NCBI GenBank assembly: GCA_050330205.1
Contig: JBHJOA010000021.1
Span: forward strand, 99,471-163,470
Direction of reading: 5' to 3'
DNA: 64,000 nucleotides
From: Pelagibius sp050330205
GTDB taxonomy: Bacteria; Pseudomonadota; Alphaproteobacteria; Kiloniellales; Kiloniellaceae
In this document: positions 17,277 through 25,477 of the stretch, piece after piece
Numbering within the stretch: the first letter of the stretch is position 1
Layout of the letters: every line of letters begins with the position of its first letter
Notes under the pieces: generated by a model
What the model was told of the DNA's origin: nothing
What the model saw: only the letters and a program-made list of their open reading frames with translations
Databases searched by the model: none
Made by a program: the position numbers and the translations under genes

Positions 17277-17895
17277 AAGTCCAAGTCTCCCATCGCTCCA
17301 CCGGAGTGGATTGTCCCGCTTCGCACGACCACGAGAGTAAGTAACGGACCTTACCCATCCGTTAAGGGCAAGAGCTCGGCACCACGAAAACCGGCGCGAA
17401 CACAGCCTTGTCACAGGCAAACGCAAGTTAACGGAAATAACCGGAGAGAATTACTTAAAATACCCGACGCCCCGGGCGAAGCCGCCGGGCTCAAGCAAAG
17501 GTCGCAAGTCGGGGCCGCGAGGGCCCGGGGCTCACGACAGTCCGGGCACCTCGATGAGGGAGCTGAGTCCCCAGAGGGCGAAGTAGATGAAGAGGATCAG
17601 GCGTACGAGCATCTTGCTGGACCTTGGGTGGACTACATGTCGCGGAGACTAGGATCGCCCGCATCCGATTAAGAATGAGTTTTCTCACAAGTTTTTTTCG
17701 TATCCCGCACAGCGCCGCGGCGCGGTTCCCGACCATCTCTCTCAAATGTTTTGAAGGCCTTAGCCTTCCTTTAAGCAGCGCTCCCTATGCTGGGAGGCGG
17801 TGCAGAGCGCGTGCGGCCCCGCCGTTGCGCGCTACCGATCAGGCGGGTGGGCCCGTGCGGACGGCCCGACCCCGAAGCGATGCGGAGTATCAGGC
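17277..17895. other. 619-bp region with no long gene; AT-richer
   Basis: The region is less GC-rich than its surroundings. It contains one candidate micro-ORF (17532-17612, listed separately) and, before the TPR gene, the short palindrome AAGGC-ctta-GCCTT (17754-17767). No tRNA, no clear -35/-10 pair and no match to a riboswitch were seen. Confidence 0.5.
17532..17612 (-). CDS. candidate 26-residue one-helix membrane peptide
   Basis: The reading MLVRLILFIYFALWGLSSLI, ending EVPGLS, is a single hydrophobic helix from start to end. An AAGG lies about 8 bases before the ATG at 17612. Small hydrophobic peptides of this kind are often missed. There is no homology to support it, so it remains a candidate. 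Confidence 0.35.
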   Translation of the reverse strand: MLVRLILFIYFALWGLSSLIEVPGLS

Positions 17896-19161
17896 ATGAT
17901 GACAGGATCAATCGGCCGCCGTGTGGTGCGGCTCGCGGCAGTGCTGGTCTTGGCGGGCTTCTCCGTCGGCTGCGCTTCCTCGCAGGGCCCCGGCGCGATG
18001 ACGGCGCCGGCGGGCTACGGCAAGGACCCGGGCAGCCGGGCCGAGCGTCTCGTGCAGTATTGCGACCGTCTCGCCGACCAGGGCGAACTGGTCACCGCGC
18101 TGGGCCTCTGCGCGCGGGCGCACGAGGTCGACCCGGACAACCCGGCGCCGCTGATGAAGGTCGCGACGATCCTGCAGGCGATGAACCGCCAGCAGGCCGC
18201 GGCGGAGACCTACGGTGTGCTGCTGGAGCGCCATCCGGGCCATCTCGAGGCGCGCTACAGCCTCAGCAAGATCTACATGGAAAGCGGCGATACGGCGCTG
18301 GCCTCGATCCACCTCAACCGGGCCATGACCACCAATCCGGACGACCCGCGCGCCTACAACGCCCTCGGCATCCTGCGCGACCAGGAGGGCGAGCACGAGG
18401 CGGCGCAGGTGCTCTACCGCCAGGCCCTGGAGCGCGACCCGGCGAACGTCTCGGTGCGCAACAACCTCGGCCTGTCCCTGGCGCTGAACGGCAAGCGGGA
18501 AGAGGCCATCGACGTCCTGGCCGAACTGGCGGTCGATCCCGGTGCCGACCCGACGGTGCTGCGCAACCTCGAGGCGGCCTACGCCGCCCGGACCGTGGTG
18601 CCGGCGGAGATGGATGCCGAGCCTGAAGCCGAAGCGGCCCCTGAACTGACAGTTGGACCGGAAGCCGAACCGAAGGCCGAGCCGGCCGCCGCCGCGATCG
18701 CCGATCCGGCCGAGCCGGCAAGCGCCGAGCCGGTCTCGGCACCGGCGCCGCTGCGCGCGCCGCAGTCCGCGCCCAAGGCGCCGGAAGCCTCGACGCCGAC
18801 GCCGCTCTACGTGCCGCCGGCGGCCTCCGGCAAGGTGCCGCCCGCCCAGTCCGGCGCCCGCGAGGTGAAGCCGGCGGAGCAGGGCGGCTCGGCGATCCTG
18901 GCCGCTGCCGAGCAGTTGCTGCGGGCACCGGCGCAGGCGGAGATCGTGCCGGCCGCGCCGGCCGCCGGCGAGCCGCCGCCCGCGGCGGCGCCGGAGCCGT
19001 CGCCGGCCGAAGACTTCGGCAGCGTCGAGATCGAGGGCCCGAACCACGACCTCCTCGCCGACGCCGACGCCGGCCCGGGCGCGGCCCCGGAAGCCGACAG
19101 CGATTCCTTCATCGATCAGCTCAGCCTGCTGCTGCTCGAGGGCGCTGACCCCAGCGTTTGA
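17896..19161 (+). CDS. TPR-repeat lipoprotein, TadD-like
   Basis: 421 aa. The lipobox GFSVGC gives Cys26 as the lipidation site. At least four tetratricopeptide repeats cover about residues 50-230 (GELVTALGLCARAHEVDPDN, HLEARYSLSKIYMESGDTAL, PRAYNALGILRDQEGEHEAA, VSVRNNLGLSLALNGKREEA). The remaining 190 residues are low-complexity, rich in Ala, Pro and Glu, probably disordered. The TPR part resembles TadD-type Flp pilus assembly lipoproteins, but no tad genes are nearby, so this is only a likeness. Two adjacent ATG codons (17896, 17899) could start it. A strong terminator follows 24 bases after the stop. Confidence 0.8.
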   Translation: MMTGSIGRRVVRLAAVLVLAGFSVGCASSQGPGAMTAPAGYGKDPGSRAERLVQYCDRLADQGELVTALGLCARAHEVDPDNPAPLMKVATILQAMNRQQAAAETYGVLLERHPGHLEARYSLSKIYMESGDTALASIHLNRAMTTNPDDPRAYNALGILRDQEGEHEAAQVLYRQALERDPANVSVRNNLGLSLALNGKREEAIDVLAELAVDPGADPTVLRNLEAAYAARTVVPAEMDAEPEAEAAPELTVGPEAEPKAEPAAAAIADPAEPASAEPVSAPAPLRAPQSAPKAPEASTPTPLYVPPAASGKVPPAQSGAREVKPAEQGGSAILAAAEQLLRAPAQAEIVPAAPAAGEPPPAAAPEPSPAEDFGSVEIEGPNHDLLADADAGPGAAPEADSDSFIDQLSLLLLEGADPSV

Positions 19162-19185
19162 TGCGCCAACTGCCGGCGCAAAAGG

Positions 19186-19216
19186 AAAGCCCCGCTCCAC
19201 GGAGCGGGGCTTTTTC
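19186..19216. terminator. bidirectional Rho-independent terminator
   Basis: The 13-bp stem AAAGCCCCGCTCC (19186-19198) pairs with GGAGCGGGGCTTT (19201-19213) and continues as TTTTCTTT. It serves the TPR gene and, on the other strand, the convergent gene ending at 19242. Confidence 0.9.
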
Positions 19217-19241
19217 TTTGGCCGTCGAAGTTCTCAGGCGA

Positions 19242-20663
19242 TCACCGCGTGCAGGTGATCTCCTCGAAGCCGTCGCAGAGGTACTTGTCGCAGATGCCGC
19301 CATTGCCGATGAACACCGTCGGATAGAGGGCGCCGATGTTCTCCTCCTGGTTCCACCGCGAGGCGCGCGTGAAGCCGCGGGCCTCGCACCAGGCGTTGGC
19401 CGCCGGCTCGCCACAGCCCTGGCCGTCGGCGAGGCAGTAGTTCAGGCGGTAGACCTGGTGCACCGGGAAGCGGAAGGTTTCCTCCTGCGGGCCGACCGGC
19501 CGGCTCGGGGCCGGCGCCGGCTGCGGGGCGAGCTGCGGCATCGGCTGCAGGGCCTGTTGCTGCGGCTGGGCGGGGGCGCTCGGCGGCGCCGGCTGCAGGC
19601 CGCCGGCCGGCGGGGCGCTCAGCGGCTGCTGCGCCGCCGGCTGCTGCGCCGTCGGCTGCTGCGGCTGTGTGGGGACGACCGTCGGTTCTACCGGTGCGGG
19701 CGAGGGCACCATGACGGTGCCGGCGGCGGGGCCCGGCGTGGGCGTGGGCGCCGGGGCGGCCTCGGCGGTCTCCGGCGCGTCCGCCAGGTAGCGGTCGAGC
19801 GGGCCGCGCTGGTAGCGGATCGACACCGAGCGCGCCCGGCGGTCGAAGTCGAACTCGGAGAGGCGGTAGTTGGCCGGGCGTCCGTCCTTGATGCCGGGCA
19901 GGGTGATCGAGGCGCCGCTGCAGCCGGGGCCGTCGAAGACGGTCAGGATGAAGCGGTGGTCGCCACCCTGGTAGCCGCGGCTGAACGCCTGCGGCAGCAG
20001 GGCATAGGCCTCGGTGACGCGGTCGAAGCGCGGCGCGTCGGGGCCGGCGCCGTGGGCGCGCGACGGCGCCGAGAGGTCGGTGCAGGCTTCCCGCTGCGGC
20101 GGGTTGGGCACCGGGATGACGATGCGGTTGAAGTAGCTCTGGTCGGCCGAGCGCTCGCAGGCGCGGTTGTAGTAGCTGCGCCGCTCCAGCAGCAGGAAGC
20201 CCGGCGGCGGCCCGACATCGCGGCGGTAGGCGATGACCGAGGAATAGTCGCCGTCGGCGGTCTCGGCAGTCTCGTAGGCCTGGTCGGTGGCGTAGGGCGG
20301 CTCGAAGTCGGCGGTGAGGCCGAGCCACCAGGCGTCGGCATCCTCATGGGTGCCGACGTTGGGGCCGCAGGCGTCGTCGCGGCTGGCGAAGTAGGGGCGC
20401 TGGAACAGGATCACGCCCACCTGCGGGTCGGCGCGCAGCGAGGCGATCTTCTCGTTCAGCTCGTCGCCGACGAAGGGGATCGCCGCGTAGGGCTGGTCGG
20501 GCGCCAGCGTCAGGGTCTTCGACTCGCCGGTGAAGTTGGGCCCGGTGAAAAAGGTGACGCCGGCCGCCGCCGGTGCAGCCGGAGCCTCCGGCTGCGCTTC
20601 CTGGGCCGCGAGGCCGGCCGGCAGCAGCAGAGCCGCGGCGGCACAGAGCGGCCAGCGCGCCAT
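19242..20663 (-). CDS. secreted protein: crystallin-like N-terminus, Pro/Gln-rich linker, Cys-rich C-terminal domain
   Basis: 473 aa. A signal peptide (MARWPLCAAAALLLPAGLAA) is followed by VTFFTGPNFTGESKTLTLAP, which has the look of a beta/gamma-crystallin-type strand motif. A second similar segment (HRFILTVFDGPGCSGASITL) lies near residue 240. Residues about 300-400 are a Pro/Gln/Ala linker. The last 70 residues hold six cysteines (LNYCLADGQGCGEPAANAWC, then ICDKYLCDGFEEITC), similar to a Cys-rich domain I recall from rhizobial and plant secreted proteins. The function is unknown. The start at 20663 is chosen for the signal peptide; the frame is open to 20765. Not clearly in an operon. Confidence 0.75.
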   Translation of the reverse strand: MARWPLCAAAALLLPAGLAAQEAQPEAPAAPAAAGVTFFTGPNFTGESKTLTLAPDQPYAAIPFVGDELNEKIASLRADPQVGVILFQRPYFASRDDACGPNVGTHEDADAWWLGLTADFEPPYATDQAYETAETADGDYSSVIAYRRDVGPPPGFLLLERRSYYNRACERSADQSYFNRIVIPVPNPPQREACTDLSAPSRAHGAGPDAPRFDRVTEAYALLPQAFSRGYQGGDHRFILTVFDGPGCSGASITLPGIKDGRPANYRLSEFDFDRRARSVSIRYQRGPLDRYLADAPETAEAAPAPTPTPGPAAGTVMVPSPAPVEPTVVPTQPQQPTAQQPAAQQPLSAPPAGGLQPAPPSAPAQPQQQALQPMPQLAPQPAPAPSRPVGPQEETFRFPVHQVYRLNYCLADGQGCGEPAANAWCEARGFTRASRWNQEENIGALYPTVFIGNGGICDKYLCDGFEEITCTR

Positions 20664-20981
20664 CCGGCGCGGCGCCCGCGTGCCTCCCGCGGCCGGTCCG
20701 GGCCGATCTTTCAGTCGCCCGCCGTCATGCCCAATACACCCGAAACGCCCAAAACCCATCGTCAATGATCCCCTCTTCGACAGGCCATGCGGCCCGCCTC
20801 GGCTTTTTCAATCATAGTCGGCGGCCTTCCCCCGGCGCGACTTCGTCTCGGCCCGGTACGGTCCATAGTGCTACTGTGCCCGGCGGAGTCCCGGCCAGCA
20901 GATATGGACAGCTCCGGTCGCGTTCCGCACACTGCCGCCGCCGCCTGCACTCTCGCCAATTCCTGCCCGCGCCGCAAGACC

Positions 20982-21515
20982 ATGACCGCACCAGAACTGC
21001 CGCCCGTTACCCTCGTCCTGGGCGGTGCCCGCTCCGGCAAGTCGACCCATGCCGAACGCCTCGCCGAGGCCCGGCCGGGCGCCTGCGTCTACCTGGCGAC
21101 GGCCACCGCCGGCGACGCCGAGATGGCCGCGCGCATCGCCGAGCACCGCCGGCGCCGCGGCGGGCGCTGGCGCACCCACGAGGAGCCGCTCGACCTCGCG
21201 GGCGCCCTGGAGGCCGTCGCGAAGGCCGATGCGGTGGTGGTGGTGGATTGCCTGACTCTGTGGCTTTCCAATGTGATGTTCGCCGATCTTGATGTGGAAA
21301 ATGAATGTGAAAGACTGCTCGCCGCGCTGCCGCGACTGGCCGGGCCGGTGGTCTTCGTCTCCAACGAGGTCGGCCTCGGCATCGTCCCCGACAACGCGCT
21401 GGCGCGGCGCTTCCGCGACGAGGCCGGCCGCCTCAACCAGGCCGTCGCCGCGGCGGCGCAGAGCGTGGTCTTCCTGGCCGCCGGCCTGCCCCTGGTGCTG
21501 AAGCGGCCCGGCTGA
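20982..21515 (+). CDS. cobU: adenosylcobinamide kinase/adenosylcobinamide-phosphate guanylyltransferase
   Basis: Bifunctional enzyme of the nucleotide-loop assembly of cobalamin (also called CobP), 177 aa. The P-loop GGARSGKST is at residues 14-22. His55 in AEHRRRRG is the residue that is guanylylated in this family. VDCLTLWLSNVMF and VSNEVGLGIVP are also diagnostic. The ATG at 20982 is chosen by alignment with the family start. It faces cbiB (convergent, 3-base gap). No cobalamin riboswitch was recognised in the 216-base gap upstream (20766-20981), though I could not fold it. Confidence 0.93.
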   Translation: MTAPELPPVTLVLGGARSGKSTHAERLAEARPGACVYLATATAGDAEMAARIAEHRRRRGGRWRTHEEPLDLAGALEAVAKADAVVVVDCLTLWLSNVMFADLDVENECERLLAALPRLAGPVVFVSNEVGLGIVPDNALARRFRDEAGRLNQAVAAAAQSVVFLAAGLPLVLKRPG

Positions 21516-21518
21516 GGG

Positions 21519-22514
21519 TCACGCCAGCAGCAAGGCGGCGATAACGGCGGCGAAGACCAGGGTGCCGGCGGCGAGGTAGAGGTCGAGCACCCGGCCCAGG
21601 TCCGCCGCCGTCACGGCGCGGCGACCGTCGCCCATCCAGTGGTCCTCGACCGTCCGTCCGCCGTACTGCCGCGGCCCGGCGAGGGCGAGGCCGAGGGCGC
21701 CGGCGACCGCCGCCTCCTGCCAGCCGGCGTTGGGCGAGCGGTGCCGCGGCGCGTCGCGCCACATGGCCCGCCAGGCGCCGCCGGCGCTGGCCCCGGGCAA
21801 CGCCAGCGCCGCTGCCACGAACAGCAAGCCGGCGAGGCGGGCCGGCAGGAAGTTCACGGCGTCGTCGAGGCGGGCGGCGACCTTGCCGAAGGCCTCAAAG
21901 CGGGCGTCGCGGTGGCCGATCATGCTGTCCAGGGTATTTACCGCCTTGTAGGCGAAGAGCCCTGGCAGGCCCAGCAGCAGGAACCAGAACACCGGCGCCA
22001 CGAAGCCGTCGGAGAAGTTCTCGGCGGCGGACTCCGCGACGGCCCGCGCCACCCCGGCGGCATCGAGGCTGGCCGGGTCGCGGCCGACGATATGGCTGAC
22101 CGCCACGCGCGCGGCCTCCAGGCTCTCGCCGAGGCCCCGGGCGACGGCGCGCACGGCATCGTAGAGGCCGCGGAAGGCGAGCAGGCTGCTGGCCACCAGG
22201 CCTTCGAGGATCCAACCGAACGGCAGGCCGGCCAGCAGCAGATGCAGCAGCGCGCCGAGGCCGCCGGCCGCCGTCACCACGATCAGCGTGCAAAGGGCGC
22301 CAAGCAGGATGCGCCGGCCACGCGACAGGTGCTGGCGGTTGAGGGCGCGGGACAGGGCGCCGATGCCGCGGCCGATCACGGCCACCGGATGCGGCAGCAG
22401 GCGGTAGAGCCAGCGCGGGTCGCCGGCCACGAGATCGATGGCCATCGCCAGCAGCAGGACCGCGAGGAGGCTCGCCGGCGCCCAGCCGCCGGTCATCAGG
22501 AGGTTGCCCAGCAT
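21519..22514 (-). CDS. cbiB: adenosylcobinamide-phosphate synthase
   Basis: Inner-membrane enzyme (CbiB/CobD family) that attaches the aminopropanol arm to adenosylcobyric acid, 331 aa. Motifs: DLVAGDPRWLYRLLPHPVAV, VARAVAESAAENFSDGFVAP, VNTLDSMIGHRDARFEAFG, ARLDDAVNFLPARL and RYGG-type GPRQYGGRTVEDHWMGDGRR. Several hydrophobic helices. It is the last gene of a minus-strand run; the small lipoprotein gene upstream ends only 4 bases before it. Together with cobU this is a small partial cobalamin locus; the rest of the pathway must lie elsewhere. Confidence 0.95.
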   Translation of the reverse strand: MLGNLLMTGGWAPASLLAVLLLAMAIDLVAGDPRWLYRLLPHPVAVIGRGIGALSRALNRQHLSRGRRILLGALCTLIVVTAAGGLGALLHLLLAGLPFGWILEGLVASSLLAFRGLYDAVRAVARGLGESLEAARVAVSHIVGRDPASLDAAGVARAVAESAAENFSDGFVAPVFWFLLLGLPGLFAYKAVNTLDSMIGHRDARFEAFGKVAARLDDAVNFLPARLAGLLFVAAALALPGASAGGAWRAMWRDAPRHRSPNAGWQEAAVAGALGLALAGPRQYGGRTVEDHWMGDGRRAVTAADLGRVLDLYLAAGTLVFAAVIAALLLA

Positions 22515-22518
22515 GGCG

Positions 22519-23013
22519 TCAGTGCAGCGCTTCCGCCTGCTTCATCGAGAGCCGGCGCGAGTGCCGTGACGGCGGGACGCCTGCCTCCTGCGAGTGCAGC
22601 CGCTCGTGGGCATCGATCAGCTTGCGAAGCAGGGTGCCGAGGGGCGCCCTGCCGCGCTGTTCGGCGGGTACGGCGAAGGCGGCTAGGTCGGCGCGGGTCA
22701 GGTCGTCGGCGATCACCGCCTCGACGATCGCCGCGCAGAAGGCGGCGCGGGTGTCCTCCTCGGGCAGGTCGAAGAAGCCGGCGAAGAAGCCCCGGTAGGC
22801 GAAGGCGTCGGAACGCTGGCCGAGGGAGAGCTGGCAGGCCACCTGCGCGGCCAGACGATCTTCCGGGCTCTCCCGCACCGCTTCGAGGATTCCAGCGAGC
22901 CCGCCGCTTGGCGCCGGTGGCGCCGTACCCGGCGCCGCGGCGCAGCCTGCGAGGAACGCCACAAGGCCCAGCAGCACCGTGCCCCGGCGCGCGATCGAGG
23001 CGGCCGTCGTCAT
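22519..23013 (-). CDS. small predicted lipoprotein, paralogue of the gene at 23010-23477
   Basis: 164 aa. The lipobox FLAGC gives Cys24. The mature part has a pair of cysteines exactly 34 positions apart, inclusive (ACQLSLGQRSDAFAYRGFF, then AGFFDLPEEDTRAAFCAAIV). The same spacing and pattern occur in the upstream neighbour, so the two share one unnamed domain. The function is unknown. It overlaps its neighbour by 4 bases (ATGA) and ends 4 bases before cbiB, so the three are probably one operon; a link to cobalamin is suggested only by position. Confidence 0.65.
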   Translation of the reverse strand: MTTAASIARRGTVLLGLVAFLAGCAAAPGTAPPAPSGGLAGILEAVRESPEDRLAAQVACQLSLGQRSDAFAYRGFFAGFFDLPEEDTRAAFCAAIVEAVIADDLTRADLAAFAVPAEQRGRAPLGTLLRKLIDAHERLHSQEAGVPPSRHSRRLSMKQAEALH

Positions 23014-23477
23014 GGCGCATCGCCTTCCGCGTCGGCGGACCGGTCCGCCCCGAGCGGATCCCGGCGCAGGTGGGCGAAATAGACCGCGCGCAGCAGGCTG
23101 CCGGCATCGAAGGCCTGGGTCGCCGCGCTTTCCGGATCGTTCATCCGACTCAGGATCTCGGCGGTGATGCTGCCGTCCCGGAGGCCGCCGACGATGGCGC
23201 GGCAGAGTGCCGCGAGCGCGTCGCTGCCGGGGACCTCGAGGAAGGTGGTCATCACCTCCGTGAGAATCTCCGCATCCTCGGAGCCGGTCAGCGAGGCGAG
23301 GCAGGCCTGGCTGACCGTCTCCGCGTCGATCGTGCCCGCCCTCAGGCCGTCGATGGCCCGCATCGCGTCCTCGTCGAGCACCGGGCTGCCCGGCGCGGCA
23401 CCGGGCAGCAGCACAAGCGACAGGGCGCCCGTCAGGGCGAGGGCGAAGCCATTACTCCGCAGCCGTTGCCGTATCAC
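23010..23477 (-). CDS. small exported protein, paralogue of the gene at 22519-23013
   Basis: 155 aa with a signal peptide (LALTGALSLVLLPGAAPGS) and no lipobox. The core CLASLTGSEDAEILTEVM, TTFLEVPGSDALAALCRAIV matches the neighbouring lipoprotein: two cysteines 34 positions apart inclusive, an acidic stretch followed by DAL/DTR-AA-C. No database family is known to me. It heads the probable operon with the lipoprotein and cbiB. Confidence 0.6.
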   Translation of the reverse strand: MIRQRLRSNGFALALTGALSLVLLPGAAPGSPVLDEDAMRAIDGLRAGTIDAETVSQACLASLTGSEDAEILTEVMTTFLEVPGSDALAALCRAIVGGLRDGSITAEILSRMNDPESAATQAFDAGSLLRAVYFAHLRRDPLGADRSADAEGDAP

Positions 23478-23570
23478 GCGCTCCGCTCTCCTTTACCCAA
23501 GCGGCCTGCAACCGAGGCTAGCAGAAATCCCATGGCGCCGGAACGCCCTCCGGCCCCACCCGACATGCGC

Positions 23571-24581
23571 TCAATCCTCCAGCGCTTGGCGGTAGGGGAA
23601 GAGGGCGGGAGTGCCGCCGGTGTGCAGGAAGACGACGGTGTCGTCCGTCGCGAAGGCGCCGGCGCCGACGAGGCCGATGAGGCCGGCCATTGCCTTGCCG
23701 CTGTAGACCGGGTCGAGCAGCAGGCCTTCCAGCTGCGCGGTACGCGTCACCGCTTCGCGCATGGCGGCGGTCGGCAGGCCGTAAGCCTCGCCGGCATAGC
23801 CGCTCTCCAGGATCACCTTCTCGGCCGGGAACTCACCGGGTAGCGCCAGGCGCCTCCAGACCTCCGAGGCGAGGCGCCGCACCTCGGCGGCCACCGCCTC
23901 CGGGTGGGCGTCGACGTCGATGCCGATGACCTTGACCGCCGGGTCGAGGGCCGCGAAGCCGGCGGCGAGGCCGGCCTGGGTGCCGCCGCTGGAGCAGGCA
24001 TGCACCACGGCGGCGATGCGCAGGCCCTGCGCGCGTGCCTGGGCGGCCAGCTCCGCCGCCGCCGCAACGTAGCCGAGGGCGCCGACGGCGTTGGAGCCGC
24101 CGGTCGGGATCTGGTAGGGGCGGTGCCCGGCGCGGCGCAGCGACTCTGCCAGCACCTCCATGGCGGCGGCGCGGTCGGTGCCGGCGTCGTGCAGCTGCAC
24201 CCTGGCGCCGAACAGGCGGTCGAGCTGGATGTTGCCGGTCAGTTCGTAGTCCGGCCCGCCCCAGGGCACCACCCGGGTCAGCACCAGTTCGCAGGCGAGC
24301 CCGAGCCTGGCGGCGGCGGCGGTCTGGCGCACGTGGTTGGACTGCACGCCGCCGGTGGTGATCACGGTGTCGGCCCCTCGCGCCCGCGCGTCGGCCATCA
24401 GGAATTCCAGCTTGCGCGTCTTGTTGCCGCCGAGCCCGAGGCCGGTGCAATCGTCGCGCTTCACCAGGATGCGCGGCCCCTGCAGCGCCTCGGTAAGGCG
24501 CGGCAGCGGCTCCAGCGGTGTCGGCAGGTGGGCGAGGGCTAGCTTCTCGATCGAGGCCAGCGCCCCCAGGAGGTCGCTCAT
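23571..24581 (-). CDS. dcyD: D-cysteine desulfhydrase / ACC deaminase family protein
   Basis: PLP enzyme of fold type II, 336 aa. Lys54 in LGLGGNKTRKLEFL is the cofactor lysine; TTGGVQSNHVRQTAAAA and VHACSSGGTQAGLAAG bind substrate and PLP phosphate, and FLHTGGTPALFPY closes the fold. Members either release H2S, pyruvate and ammonia from D-cysteine or open 1-aminocyclopropane-1-carboxylate; D-cysteine desulfhydrase is the commoner activity outside plant-associated enzymes, but I cannot separate them. Six bases after the ppa stop, same strand, so probably co-transcribed with ppa. Confidence 0.85.
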   Translation of the reverse strand: MSDLLGALASIEKLALAHLPTPLEPLPRLTEALQGPRILVKRDDCTGLGLGGNKTRKLEFLMADARARGADTVITTGGVQSNHVRQTAAAARLGLACELVLTRVVPWGGPDYELTGNIQLDRLFGARVQLHDAGTDRAAAMEVLAESLRRAGHRPYQIPTGGSNAVGALGYVAAAAELAAQARAQGLRIAAVVHACSSGGTQAGLAAGFAALDPAVKVIGIDVDAHPEAVAAEVRRLASEVWRRLALPGEFPAEKVILESGYAGEAYGLPTAAMREAVTRTAQLEGLLLDPVYSGKAMAGLIGLVGAGAFATDDTVVFLHTGGTPALFPYRQALED

Positions 24582-24587
24582 CGCCGG

Positions 24588-25124
24588 CTACTTCTCGGCG
24601 GCCTCGGCGGCGCGGATCGCCGCCTCGATCATGCGGCAGGCCTCGTCGGCCTCGCCCCAGCGCTTGATCTCGACCCACTTGTTGCGCTCCAGGTCCTTGT
24701 AGTGGGCGAAGAAATGGGCGATCTGGTCGAGCAGGATCTGCGGCAGGCCGCGATAGGAGGAGAGGTTGGTGTAGAAGGGATGCAGGTCGTCGACCGGCAC
24801 CGTCAGCACCTTTTCGTCCTCGCCTGCCTCGTCCTCCATGATCAGCACGCCGATCGGCCGCACCCGCACCACGGCGCCGGGAATCACCGGAATGGTGTTG
24901 GCGATCAGCACGTCCACCGGGTCGCCGTCGTTGGCGAGGGTGTGCGGGATGAAGCCGTAGTTCAGCGGATACTGCATCGAGGTGTGCAGGAAGCGGTCGA
25001 CGAAGATGGCGCCGGAGTCCTTGTCCATCTCGTATTTCACGGGATGCGCCCCCAGCGGCACCTCGATGATGGCGTTCAGGTCCCAGGGCGGGTTCTTGCC
25101 GATTGGAATTTTGCGGATATCCAA
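24588..25124 (-). CDS. ppa: inorganic pyrophosphatase
   Basis: Soluble family I pyrophosphatase, 178 aa (usual length). It hydrolyses PPi to drive biosynthesis. The signature DGDPVDVL (residues 66-73) with Asp66, Asp68 and Asp71 as metal ligands, plus EVPLGAHPVKYEMDKDSGAI and FFAHYKDLERNKWVEIKRW, are typical. A 353-base AT-richer gap separates it from the divergent histidine kinase gene. The desulfhydrase gene follows after 6 bases. Confidence 0.97.
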   Translation of the reverse strand: MDIRKIPIGKNPPWDLNAIIEVPLGAHPVKYEMDKDSGAIFVDRFLHTSMQYPLNYGFIPHTLANDGDPVDVLIANTIPVIPGAVVRVRPIGVLIMEDEAGEDEKVLTVPVDDLHPFYTNLSSYRGLPQILLDQIAHFFAHYKDLERNKWVEIKRWGEADEACRMIEAAIRAAEAAEK

Positions 25125-25477
25125 CGATTTCTCCTCGTTCCCGGCGGTCTCTGCCTCTTTTTTCGCCCCGGCAGCGGCCGCCTCTCTTTACGAATTGTTA
25201 ACGCGCCGAGCCTATTAATAAACCGTTAGCGCGGTCTGCCGCACTGACAGGAAAGATCAGGTCAAACAACTGATTTAAAAAGCAAATTCGCCTCTACTTT
25301 TTGTCACGACCGGGAGCCGGCGTGACGGATTGCCCGCCAGGGGGCGGCGGGTCGGGGTGAAGATACATTAACTTTGGCTCTTTGCACCTCCCGGCGCAAT
25401 TCGTCCGGGGGCGGGCGCGGCGGGAGACCCGGGGGGCTTGCCCTTTCCGATCCTTCCGGCGGCGCCGCGGCCAGGCG
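25125..25477. promoter_or_regulatory. divergent intergenic region ppa / histidine kinase
   Basis: AT-rich between about 25190 and 25300 (TTAACG, TATTAATAAAC, GATTTAAAAAGC), as expected for two divergent promoters. The hairpin-prone CCCGCCAGGGGGCGGCGGG follows at 25333-25351. No single -35/-10 pair stands out, and no TTAA-N7-TTAA CtrA-type site is present. Confidence 0.4.

Noticed and set aside
17754..17895. Sigma-70 promoter for the TPR lipoprotein gene
   Set aside because: TATGCT is present as a possible -10, but no -35 lies at 16-18 bases; not strong enough to list.
20766..20981. Cobalamin riboswitch upstream of cobU
   Set aside because: No B12-box-like core was recognised by eye. A covariance-model search would be decisive.
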